Positions 1-6,072 of a stretch of 15,070 nt of DNA are shown here, one piece after another. Position 1 is the stretch's first letter, and every line of letters begins with the position of its first letter. A model generated the notes under the pieces. It did not search any database and was not told the DNA's origin. It saw nothing but the letters and a program-made list of their open reading frames with translations. The translations under genes and the position numbers were made by a program. The stretch is from Minisyncoccota bacterium (lineage in GTDB: Bacteria; Patescibacteriota; Minisyncoccia; Phycocordibacterales; UBA2100): NCBI GenBank assembly GCA_020058565.1, contig JAGVDT010000014.1, forward strand, positions 1 to 15,070, read 5' to 3'.

Positions 1-280
1 ATATACTCATTGAAAGGAGGTAGGCCAGCGGCAAAAAAGCGGCCGCATAGAGTAATGCGCTTCGGGGGATGTAGACAACGCCCTCGAGAAGTCGCGCAAC
101 CAACCAGGCCACGATCATGAGGATCATCAGCGCAGCAACCAACAGCATCTTGCTTTGTGCAATCGATGCCCATGACACGGGAATGATAAAGAACGGTAAG
201 AGCGCAATGAGCGCAAGGCAGATAAGTCGTGAGATCCCGTCAGCAACGCGGGAACCGACCGAGGAAATTGTAGTATGCAT
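1..280 (-). CDS. Membrane protein, N-terminal part (O-antigen ligase-like), cut by the window edge
   Basis: An open frame of 93 codons starts at the ATG at 278-280 and runs off the left edge without a stop. Three hydrophobic segments are visible, at about residues 18-37, 44-64 and 75-93, with short polar links. The pattern of a first helix containing LLPFFIIP, then Ser-Lys before a second helix ending in Trp-Leu-Val-Ala-Arg, resembles the start of the O-antigen ligase-like polytopic proteins common in Patescibacteria. That is recognition by pattern, not a database match, and the catalytic region is outside the window. There is no Shine-Dalgarno. An extended -10 box lies just upstream of the ATG, so the mRNA is probably leaderless. 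The gene follows rnpB on the same strand, separated by a hairpin terminator. Confidence 0.6.
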   Translation of the reverse strand, partial: MHTTISSVGSRVADGISRLICLALIALLPFFIIPVSWASIAQSKMLLVAALMILMIVAWLVARLLEGVVYIPRSALLYAAAFLPLAYLLSMSI

Positions 281-286
281 CGAAAC

Positions 287-295
287 ATTTTAGCA
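287..295 (-). promoter_or_regulatory. Extended -10 promoter for the membrane protein gene
   Basis: Read on the minus strand, TGCTAAAAT is an extended -10 (TGn plus TAAAAT) ending 6 bases before the ATG at 280. The predicted transcript would begin at or beside the start codon. No convincing -35 is seen. Confidence 0.45.
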
Positions 296-312
296 TGCGC
301 GCAATCGCAAAA

Positions 313-333
313 CCCGCTGTTATTCACAGCGGG
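313..333 (-). terminator. Hairpin terminator downstream of rnpB
   Basis: On the minus strand an 8-bp perfect stem (CCCGCTGT / ACAGCGGG, 5-base loop) is followed by TTTT. It lies between rnpB and the next gene on that strand. The short T run makes it a modest intrinsic terminator. Confidence 0.55.
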
Positions 334-392
334 CTTCACATAGTGTCTGCACGATAGCGAGAAAATTCTCGATATTGTTTGCCTCCTCGGAA

Positions 393-414
393 GCGAGAAT
401 GCACGCATTCTCGC
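393..414. repeat. 10-bp inverted repeat just past the rnpB 3' end
   Basis: GCGAGAATGC, two bases, then GCATTCTCGC form a perfect inverted repeat 9 bases past the closing helix of RNase P RNA. There is no T tract on either strand. It may help end or process the rnpB transcript, or be recognised by a protein. The rest of 281-422 shows no gene. Confidence 0.5.
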
Positions 415-422
415 CCCTCTCG

Positions 423-827
423 GAGCCTGCACAATAAGCCGGATTCTGTCTTCGCTGCATTTCTGCAACGGAGGCAGCCATGTATCTGGGATGAATGTTG
501 CCATTCACCTCAAGCGGCTCAAACTAGTTGCTAGTGACTAGCGACTAGTTGCTAGAAAAATACACGCACCTGCATTTAACTAGAAACTAACAACAAGTAC
601 CTAGCAACTAGAGTACGGCCTTGCACGCAGGTAGGATTTTTGCCGTTGCACCCGCTATGTTTCCATAACGGCTCATCCTTGCGGATGTCCTCGCATCTCT
701 GCTTGGACGTCTCTGTTCGCATCCCTAAGATTACCTCGACGGGCGTTACCCGCTACCCATTGAACTAAATCACGCGTGTCCGGACTTTCCTCCCCTTCTT
801 GCGAAAGAGCGGCTGCCTAGTGCAGGC
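423..827 (-). ncRNA. rnpB: RNase P RNA (class A-like), catalytic RNA of tRNA 5' maturation
   Basis: The RNA subunit of RNase P removes 5' leaders from precursor tRNAs. On the minus strand the conserved 5' core GAGGAAAGTCCGGAC lies near 780-795, followed by GGGTAACGCCCG. The 3' signature CAGAATCCGGCTTAT lies at about 433-448. The ends pair as P1 (GCCTGCAC at 827-820 with GTGCAGGC at 432-425), which sets the boundaries. Between the GCAAGGCC segment and the 3' GAGCCGCTTGAGG segment, where E. coli has P15-P17, lies a long helix of 7-nt CTAG repeats (524-611). The L15 GGU that binds the tRNA CCA end in E. coli is not seen at the matching place. ACCTGC in this RNA (632-627) is complementary to GCAGGT in the helix loop (573-568), which could form a P6-like pseudoknot. 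Length is about 405 nt. Identity is firm; the exact ends are inferred. Confidence 0.93.
524..611. repeat. Two arrays of 7-nt CTAG repeats forming a hairpin inside rnpB
   Basis: CTAG occurs at 524, 531, 545 and 552, with CTAG also at 538, an exact 7-base period. After a 24-base gap the partner arm has CTAG, CTAA, CAAG, CTAG, CTAG at 580, 587, 594, 601 and 608, again every 7 bases. The outer 11 bases (524-534 and 601-611) are perfectly complementary; the inner part pairs imperfectly. In the RNA this gives one extended helix with a 24-base apical loop. A second array with the same period lies at 8152-8183. Confidence 0.85.
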
Positions 828-831
828 ATGT

Positions 832-840
832 ATTATACCA
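832..840 (-). promoter_or_regulatory. Extended -10 promoter of rnpB
   Basis: On the minus strand TGGTATAAT is a perfect consensus extended -10 (TGn-TATAAT). It lies 5 bases before the proposed 5' end of RNase P RNA. A weak -35 (TTTGTT at 855-860) sits at 17-bp spacing. Position and strength fit a constitutive stable-RNA promoter. Confidence 0.75.
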
Positions 841-861
841 TGTTTCCGTCGGTCAACAAAA

Positions 862-1152
862 TCACTTTCGCTCCGGTTCTTCGCCTTCCACAATTTTCGC
901 CTGAATCGGCGAGACCATCGGCTCGTTCGGAAGGCGTCCATCTATTACAATGTTGTTCTTCTTCTCGATCTCCGTCACCTGCGCTGCCAGGCCGCGAGAG
1001 AGCTTTTTGGTAAGATCCAGGGGTAATACGAAGGAATATTCCTCGTCTGCCGAGGTAAACACAATGTGAAGCAGGCCATTGATGATGCGAGCATGGAACC
1101 CGCCCACAAACGTCTTGGCCGGTCCCTCGTTGAAATTAAAGTCTGGTTCCAT
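862..1152 (-). CDS. Small conserved-looking hypothetical protein
   Basis: A 96-residue acidic protein that I cannot assign to a family. It has a mixed beta-like N-terminal half (FVGGFHARIINGLLHIVF, residues 15-32), a segment reading SFVLPLDLTKKLSRGLAAQV (39-58), then a charged tail. Amino acid use looks like a real protein, and the opposite frames do not. There is no Shine-Dalgarno; TGTTAGACT, an extended -10-like box, ends 6 bases before the ATG, so a leaderless transcript is possible. It lies 25 bp downstream of the toxin gene on the same strand and could also be the third gene of that operon. Its stop codon abuts the rnpB promoter region. Confidence 0.6.
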   Translation of the reverse strand: MEPDFNFNEGPAKTFVGGFHARIINGLLHIVFTSADEEYSFVLPLDLTKKLSRGLAAQVTEIEKKNNIVIDGRLPNEPMVSPIQAKIVEGEEPERK

Positions 1153-1177
1153 TTCAAGAGTCTAACACAGTCGCTCT

Positions 1178-1432
1178 TCAGCCGTACAATTCGGGATGCG
1201 TTCCAACACGAAGGAAGAAATATACGCCATTCTGCTCATAATATATCGCACGATAATTACCGGTCACATTGATACTCCGACATCCTTCGTACTCCCCGCC
1301 CAATGCGTGATTTTTTAGCGCAGGGTGAAACGGGTCTTGTTCAAATAATTCCAAACGTTCAGACAATTTGTGCTGCACTGCTGCTGGAAGCTTCGCACAA
1401 TTTTTCCTGAACCGCTTTGAAAAATGGTTCAT
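1178..1432 (-). CDS. RelE/YafQ-type toxin of a type II toxin-antitoxin pair
   Basis: 84 residues, the usual size for RelE/ParE-fold toxins, which typically cleave mRNA at the ribosome. The pattern HPALKNHALGG (36-46), CRSINV (51-56), YRAIYY (60-65) and the closing GTHPELYG (77-84) matches the YafQ/RelE group. Arg52, Arg61, His79 and Tyr83 are candidate functional residues by family analogy. Its ATG overlaps the stop of the upstream antitoxin gene by ATGA, the usual coupling that ensures antitoxin is made first. Family assignment is by motif; whether the toxin is active cannot be judged from sequence. Confidence 0.85.
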   Translation of the reverse strand: MNHFSKRFRKNCAKLPAAVQHKLSERLELFEQDPFHPALKNHALGGEYEGCRSINVTGNYRAIYYEQNGVYFFLRVGTHPELYG

Positions 1433-1719
1433 TTATCTTTTCGCCTCATCCACGCGATAGCGTCCTTCATATTTGTAAAACCCGGAGAGAAGTTTTCCAT
1501 ATTGCCCGCTTTGATCTCCCGCAGCATTCCTCGAATTTCTTTTGCCGTTTTTGCATTAAATTGCTCCTCAGAACCAATGTCTACGTGGAAACGTTCTTGG
1601 GCATACGCACGAGCCGCAAATTTCATAACCGAGGCAAATGGAACACCTTCGCGCTTCGCGCGCTTCATCGCTTTGTCTTTTACCTTCTTATCGAGCCTGA
1701 ACACAACTTGGGTAGTCAT
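1429..1719 (-). CDS. Ribbon-helix-helix antitoxin (RelB/DinJ-like)
   Basis: 96 residues. The first 45 (TTQVVFRLDKKVKDKAMKRA, then two helices) form a typical RHH DNA-binding domain with a beta strand TQVVFRLD. The C-terminal half is charged and likely disordered until it binds the toxin. Proteins of this kind neutralise the toxin and repress their own promoter with it. An 8-bp inverted repeat enclosing the -10 box directly upstream (1725-1752) suits autoregulation. There is no Shine-Dalgarno before the ATG, and the -10 lies so close that the mRNA is probably leaderless. It overlaps the toxin gene by 4 bp. Confidence 0.85.
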   Translation of the reverse strand: MTTQVVFRLDKKVKDKAMKRAKREGVPFASVMKFAARAYAQERFHVDIGSEEQFNAKTAKEIRGMLREIKAGNMENFSPGFTNMKDAIAWMRRKDK

Positions 1720-1724
1720 ATGTG

Positions 1725-1756
1725 CATATCTTATAGATAGCTTAAAGATATGTCAA
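1725..1756 (-). promoter_or_regulatory. Promoter and operator of the toxin-antitoxin operon
   Basis: On the minus strand a consensus -35 TTGACA (1751-1756) is followed at 17 bp by TAAGAT (1728-1733), or at 15 bp by TATAAG. An inverted repeat CATATCTT (1725-1732) / AAGATATG (1745-1752) with a 12-base centre overlaps both boxes. That is the expected place for RHH antitoxin binding. It also covers the start of the divergent small frame at 1750. Confidence 0.65.
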
Positions 1757-1902
1757 CAACAACGAAATATGTTACCGTTTTGCGCGAGGGTCTGCGTAAC
1801 GTGCCGAAACCGACGCCAGAGCAAATGGCCATACGCAAACGAACTATCGGCGCACTCAAAAGCGCATGGAAGGGTGCAAAATTCTGTAAATTACGAAAGT
1901 AG
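1750..1902 (+). CDS. Possible 50-residue basic protein, divergent from the toxin-antitoxin pair
   Basis: An ATG frame of 50 codons starts inside the operator of the toxin-antitoxin operon and ends in TAG. The product begins MSTTTKYVTVLREGLRNVPK and is Lys/Arg rich, with a helical middle (PTPEQMAIRKRTIGALKSAW). The REGLRNVPKPT stretch looks like the front of small antitoxin-type proteins, so it may be a lone or truncated antitoxin. I do not recognise it with certainty. A weak TATAGA -10 lies about 12 bases upstream. The short length leaves a real chance that it is not a gene. Confidence 0.35.
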   Translation: MSTTTKYVTVLREGLRNVPKPTPEQMAIRKRTIGALKSAWKGAKFCKLRK

Positions 1903-1920
1903 CGAGCCGGGGCTTTCGTT

Positions 1921-1988
1921 GTAAAAACGGGTTTTCCGCTAATGTCGCGCAGCTCTCGTGCGCGGATCGACGGAAAACCCGTTTTTAC
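1921..1988. terminator. Bidirectional terminator, 18-bp perfect inverted repeat after nrdB
   Basis: Arms at 1921-1938 and 1971-1988 are exact reverse complements (GTAAAAACGGGTTTTCCG and its complement). On either strand the stem closes with CGGGTTTTCCG / CGGAAAACCCG followed by TTTTTAC, so it can end transcription from both sides. The 32-base loop holds a second 6-bp hairpin, CGCGCA / TGCGCG. The right arm contains the nrdB stop codon (1985-1987). Confidence 0.8.
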
Positions 1989-2968
1989 TTGTGTTTAGAG
2001 CCGGAGTCCACCTCGTAACTCGTATTCTGTGCCTCGAAGAAATTGACCAACTCGAAGACGTCCGTTGCTGTCGACATCCATTTTGCTGGATTGGAGACAT
2101 TGTAGTGCTTCGCGAGGCCGAGCTCTTCGAATCGGCGGTCGGCGACGTACTGCACGTACTGGTTCACGTAGTCGGCGTTGAGTCCAAGGATGCCGCGCGG
2201 GAAGAGGTCTTGGTTGTAGGCGGTCTCGAGGTTCACGCCCTCGACGATGATGCCGGCGATCTCCTGCGCAAACGCCGCATCCACCAATTCCGGATTTTCT
2301 TCGAGGATATTATGGATGAGGTTGATGCCGAATTTAAGATGGAGCGACTCGTCGCGAATAACCCAGTTGATCATGCTTCCCAAATTCTTCAGTTGGTTGC
2401 GCTGGCGAAACGAAAGCGCGACCATGAAGCCCGAGTAGAACCAGATGCCTTCCATCACGATGTTTGTCGCGACAAGGTTGCGCAGGAAGTCACGCTTCCC
2501 TTCGGAAGTGGAAACATCAAGCGTGTCCTCCATCATACGCTTCATGTATTTGTTGATGTACGCTTCTTTTGCAAGCATCGACGGGGTCTGCAAATGAATC
2601 GCGAAAACAGATTCGCGGTCAAAGGGAAACGTCTGCAGGACGTACTCAAAGGCGACGCAGTGGTTCGCCTCCTCCCACATCTGCTTCGCGAGATAGAGGT
2701 GGCATTCGGGAGACTTCAAGTACGGGTAGATTCCGAGCGCTATCGAGCGGTTCACGATGAGTTCCGCCGGATTGAAGAACGCCATGAGGAATTTCACGGC
2801 ATGCTTCTCGTCGTCGGTCATCTTTTCCCAGTCCACGATGTCTTCTTTCAGGGCGATTTCATGCGGAAACCACGTATTTCTGACGGCCTGCTGATAGAGG
2901 TCATACGCCCATTGATAGCGTATGGGGTGCAAATTCATGTCGTCCGGGGACGCTTTTCCAACTAACAT
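1985..2968 (-). CDS. nrdB: Class I ribonucleotide reductase small (R2) subunit, Phe in place of the radical Tyr (class Ic-like)
   Basis: The R2 subunit makes the oxidising cofactor that starts ribonucleotide reduction in NrdA. 327 residues, usual for R2. Metal ligands by alignment with E. coli NrdB: Glu69 (NPAEL), Glu100 and His103 (EEANH), Glu173 (MEGIWF), Glu207 and His210 (RDESLH). Trp33 and Asp206 fit the radical-transfer path, and Tyr318 in the tail matches Tyr356. The radical Tyr122 of E. coli corresponds to His+4, which here is Phe107 (HCVAF). The first ligand is Glu rather than Asp. Both features are those of the Chlamydia class Ic R2, which uses a Mn/Fe centre without a tyrosyl radical. 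It lies 49 bp downstream of nrdA on the same strand and probably shares its transcript. There is no clear Shine-Dalgarno. Function is firm; the Mn/Fe cofactor is inference. Confidence 0.95.
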   Translation of the reverse strand: MLVGKASPDDMNLHPIRYQWAYDLYQQAVRNTWFPHEIALKEDIVDWEKMTDDEKHAVKFLMAFFNPAELIVNRSIALGIYPYLKSPECHLYLAKQMWEEANHCVAFEYVLQTFPFDRESVFAIHLQTPSMLAKEAYINKYMKRMMEDTLDVSTSEGKRDFLRNLVATNIVMEGIWFYSGFMVALSFRQRNQLKNLGSMINWVIRDESLHLKFGINLIHNILEENPELVDAAFAQEIAGIIVEGVNLETAYNQDLFPRGILGLNADYVNQYVQYVADRRFEELGLAKHYNVSNPAKWMSTATDVFELVNFFEAQNTSYEVDSGSKHK

Positions 2969-2983
2969 AGGACGCTACTCATG

Positions 2984-2998
2984 TTAACTAATAGTTAA
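2984..2998. repeat. 15-bp palindrome between nrdA and nrdB
   Basis: TTAACTA-A-TAGTTAA is a perfect inverted repeat with a 1-base centre in the 49-bp gap, 15 bp upstream of the nrdB ATG. It does not match the NrdR-box consensus. It could be a regulator site or, in mRNA, a weak hairpin that sets the NrdA:NrdB ratio. Confidence 0.45.
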
Positions 2999-3017
2999 TA
3001 ATCGAAAGTTTTGGCGC

Positions 3018-5846
3018 CTACTGGCAGGAATCGCACTGGGCTCGTTCGGCGGGATCCACCGGACAGACAAATGGTTTTTTGTTTGTAGGAGCCTCTCCGG
3101 TAACCGGAGCGGCGGCAACGGAAGACACAGAGTGCACGGGGACTGCCGCCGCCGAAGCGACCGTCGCAAAGCCCATACGCGGTACTGATCCTGTGGAAGC
3201 CAACGGAGCTGCTGCGACAACAACCGGCTGTACGAGCGTCGCAGTAGGCTTCGACAATTCCTGCACGGGCAGCGTCGCCTGCTGGACCGGCGTGATTGCC
3301 GGCAAGGGTGCCTGCGCCGCCGCAGGAGCAAATCCGCGAGAGGTGTCGGCAGGCATCACCACTTCGACCGAAGGTGCCGAATTCGGCGTGAGCGGCATCG
3401 TTTCTTGTACGGTCACCGGCGATTGCTGGATCGGGGAAATGGTCGGCTGCTCGATTGACGCGGTGGCAACACCGGCAAACCCGCGCTTTCCGGTCATAGA
3501 CATCTTATTGACGTTGGTCGTCGATTGTTCCGCCGTGTGGCGCGGCTTCATGTGCAGGTAGTACGTCGTCTTCAATCCTCGCTTCCATGCCGCCATATAC
3601 ACATTTCCCATCTCCCCCATATCGCGATTCTCAAGATACATGTTGCGCGAGAGAGACTGATCAACCCATTTCTGCGCACGCGCCGCGATCTCGATAAAGG
3701 CGTAGGGTGACGTGGTGAACGATGTCTTGTAGATCTGCTTCAGATACGTCGGTATCTCTTCGATGGAAGAAATATCACCCTGCAATTCGACGATCTTATC
3801 TTTCACCGTCTCCCAGAGCCCCATGTTCTTGAGGTCCTTCACGAGGTTGTGGTTGATATCCATGTACTTGCCGGAGAACTTGTTGCGCGAGAACACCTGT
3901 GCAAAGCGAGGGTCAATCCCCGGCGTCGTCCCTGCAACGAGGCCGATATTCGCGTTCGGCGCGACCGCCATAAGCGTCGCGTTGCGCATGCCGCCTTTCA
4001 CCTTGGCGCGCAATGCGTCCCAGTTCAGTTGCTTGTTGCGCGTGTCAAACTTGAGACCTGAAGCGAATCCGCGTTCCGCCTCGACGACAGAGAGCGTGTC
4101 GACCGGTACCAGCCCCTCTGCCCAGCGTGAACCCGCAAAATGGGTGTAACTGCCGCGCTCGCGCGCGAGATTCGCGCTTTCGTCGATCGCTTGGTAACTA
4201 ATGAATTCAAAAACGCGGTCAGCGAATTCGGCACCATGCCCTGATTCATACGGCATGCCGAGTTGCTCCAAGGCATCTGCAAAACCCATAACTCCCAGGC
4301 CGATTGCCCTGTTCTCGCGGTCGCTCCGCGACGCCTCTTCGATAGGAAGAACATTGATGTCGATCAAGTTATCAAGCTGGCGCACCGCAAGACGCACGGT
4401 CTCCTCGAGTTTGTGCCAATTCAACTGCTTTCCCTCGATGTGTCCGGCGATATTCACGGAAATGAGGTTGCAGACGGCGATGTTGTCCTTGTCCTGCGGG
4501 AGACAGATCTCGGTGCAGAGGTTCGACATGTGGATGGTGCCGGTGTTGTTGTTGAGCGCGCGGAGATTTACCGTATCCTTCCAGGTTAGCCATGGGTGCG
4601 AGGTCGATTGCAACGACGTCAACATCTGGTGCCAGATTTCCGTCGCAGGTGCCTTCTTCCACATTTTAATCTTCCCTGCTTGAGCCATCTCGATGTATTC
4701 CGCATAGCGTTTCGAAAATGCTTCGCCATACAATTCATTCAGGTCCGGCACCTCCTTCGGGTCAAACATATACCATTCCGCCCCGCTCTCGACGCGCTTC
4801 ATGAACTCATCAGAGATCCACACCGCGGTGTTCGCGGTGCGCATGCGCATATAGTCATCCCCCGCGTTATGCCGCCAATCGATGTATTCGTTGAAGTCGT
4901 AGTGCCAATTCTCCATGTAGAAGCAGAGGGCTCCCTTTTTCTTCCCGCCGCGAACAATCGCGTGCACTGCGGTATCCATGATCTTCGCAAATGGCGTCGG
5001 GCCGCTTGAGACGGTATTCGATGCTTTGAGCGTCGAACCAGTCGCGCGCAGTTTGGTCAAAGAGACGCCGATGCCGCCGGAAGCCTTGGAGATTTTCAAG
5101 ACGTCCGCGACCGATTTCGCAATGTGATCCATGTCATCGTGCACTTCAAGAAGAAAGCAATTCGAAAGTGCGGGTCGCGCCGTGCCAGCGCCGAGGTTAG
5201 TGGATCCACCGGCAATATAGAGAAGCTGCGACATGCGATCATAGAATTTGATCGCGGCCGCTGTCGGGTCTGCTTCATTGTACGAGAGCCCCATCGCGAT
5301 GCGCATGAAGAAATATTGCGGCGTTTCGATACGCTTCTGCGCCTCGTTTCTCATGGAATAACGGTCAAGAAGCGTGGAAACGCCCGCATACGTGAAGAGC
5401 TCATCACGCTCTATCCGTAAAGTGGCCGCAAGCTTCTCGAGGTCAAATTTTTCCGCCATCCGAACATCAAGAAGACCGCTTGCAACCATATTCTGGATAT
5501 GTACCGGAAACTGGGCGCGATGTTTGGATTCGAGCTCCTTCGGATCGTCATGGTATTCGCCTACAACCCGACGGTAGACGGTTTTCAAGAGGAGACGGAC
5601 GCCAACCTTGTCGTACTCGATGTCCTCCTTGATGTTTTGAACAGCCGCATTGATGGTCGCCATGTCCATTTCCTCGGTCGTGATGCCGTCGTAGAGTGTG
5701 AGCTGCGTTTCGGTCGCGATCTGCGTCACCATGGAGATAGGATCGGTGAGTCCTGCGCACGCGCGCTCGATCGAGCGGTTGATTTTGTCCGCATTGAAAG
5801 CTTCCGTGGTCCCATCACGCTTGGTGATTGTTATCTGGGTCATCAT
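3018..5846 (-). CDS. nrdA: Class I ribonucleotide reductase large (catalytic) subunit with a long low-complexity linker
   Basis: 942 residues, versus about 760 for E. coli NrdA. It reduces ribonucleotides to deoxyribonucleotides in the cytoplasm. Residues 4-93 form an ATP-cone (ITITKRDGTTEAFNADKI), the allosteric activity site. The ten-stranded barrel follows: Cys230 and Cys459 are the redox pair, and Asn442, Cys444 (thiyl) and Glu446 lie in SNLCTEICL. Tyr762-Tyr763 (TTYYLHMKPR) are the radical-transfer pair. After the conserved core (about residue 790) comes a stretch to about 920 rich in Ala, Pro, Val, Gln and Thr, with repeated PVQ/SPVT/APxP words. The tail then ends VCPVDPAERAQCDSCQ with Cys928, Cys938 and Cys941, the swinging-arm dithiol. 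The start is ATG-ATG with no Shine-Dalgarno; the second ATG could also be used. First gene of nrdA-nrdB. Confidence 0.96.
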   Translation of the reverse strand: MMTQITITKRDGTTEAFNADKINRSIERACAGLTDPISMVTQIATETQLTLYDGITTEEMDMATINAAVQNIKEDIEYDKVGVRLLLKTVYRRVVGEYHDDPKELESKHRAQFPVHIQNMVASGLLDVRMAEKFDLEKLAATLRIERDELFTYAGVSTLLDRYSMRNEAQKRIETPQYFFMRIAMGLSYNEADPTAAAIKFYDRMSQLLYIAGGSTNLGAGTARPALSNCFLLEVHDDMDHIAKSVADVLKISKASGGIGVSLTKLRATGSTLKASNTVSSGPTPFAKIMDTAVHAIVRGGKKKGALCFYMENWHYDFNEYIDWRHNAGDDYMRMRTANTAVWISDEFMKRVESGAEWYMFDPKEVPDLNELYGEAFSKRYAEYIEMAQAGKIKMWKKAPATEIWHQMLTSLQSTSHPWLTWKDTVNLRALNNNTGTIHMSNLCTEICLPQDKDNIAVCNLISVNIAGHIEGKQLNWHKLEETVRLAVRQLDNLIDINVLPIEEASRSDRENRAIGLGVMGFADALEQLGMPYESGHGAEFADRVFEFISYQAIDESANLARERGSYTHFAGSRWAEGLVPVDTLSVVEAERGFASGLKFDTRNKQLNWDALRAKVKGGMRNATLMAVAPNANIGLVAGTTPGIDPRFAQVFSRNKFSGKYMDINHNLVKDLKNMGLWETVKDKIVELQGDISSIEEIPTYLKQIYKTSFTTSPYAFIEIAARAQKWVDQSLSRNMYLENRDMGEMGNVYMAAWKRGLKTTYYLHMKPRHTAEQSTTNVNKMSMTGKRGFAGVATASIEQPTISPIQQSPVTVQETMPLTPNSAPSVEVVMPADTSRGFAPAAAQAPLPAITPVQQATLPVQELSKPTATLVQPVVVAAAPLASTGSVPRMGFATVASAAAVPVHSVSSVAAAPVTGEAPTNKKPFVCPVDPAERAQCDSCQ

Positions 5847-6072
5847 ATGGCCAAAATGGACTTATTGCGTGTTAATAATTTTCCCTGTAATTATCTTCGC
5901 GGCTGTTTTTCGGAGGGCAGAAGGTGACCCGTTGCTTTCGCAACAGATCGTTTTTTTGCATCCCGGGCGCACGCACGCTCAGTTGTCTCAGGATAACGCC
6001 GCGTCAGGAGGATTGACTGTGGATAACAGTATCCGACACTAATTGACCCCTTGCGCAACCGTATTTTCCCTG
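5847..6072 (-). other. 226-bp region upstream of nrdA: no gene, possible promoter and leader
   Basis: I see no convincing coding frame. On the minus strand, which would be the nrdA leader, there is a 5-bp stem with a GAAA tetraloop (5931-5944) and a 5-bp inverted repeat GGATA / TATCC (6021-6034). Candidate promoter boxes are weak (TTGCGC with GATACT at 19 bp). No pair of sites matching the NrdR-box consensus is visible. On the plus strand T7 follows the GAAA hairpin after 6 bases, but no plus-strand gene precedes it. Confidence 0.35.

Noticed and set aside
127..508. Two overlapping minus-strand frames of 125 and 62 codons across the left part
   Set aside because: They lie mostly over the 3' half of RNase P RNA and its terminator; Ser/Arg/Cys-rich composition and no family features.
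524..611. CRISPR array
   Set aside because: The repeat unit is 7 nt with 3-4 variable bases and no spacers; the two arms form a hairpin in rnpB.
1958..2965. 335-codon plus-strand frame opposite nrdB
   Set aside because: It is the exact antisense shadow of a well-conserved R2 gene; its His/Val/Arg-rich product has no recognisable motif.
2984..2998. NrdR box between nrdA and nrdB
   Set aside because: The palindrome TTAACTA-A-TAGTTAA does not match the known NrdR consensus and lies inside the operon rather than before it.
3079..5927. Numerous plus-strand frames opposite nrdA
   Set aside because: Shadow frames of a firmly identified gene; no promoters or motifs support them.
5931..5957. Plus-strand terminator (GTTGC/GCAAC hairpin then T7)
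   Set aside because: The T run starts 6 bases after a weak 5-bp stem and no plus-strand gene lies upstream.
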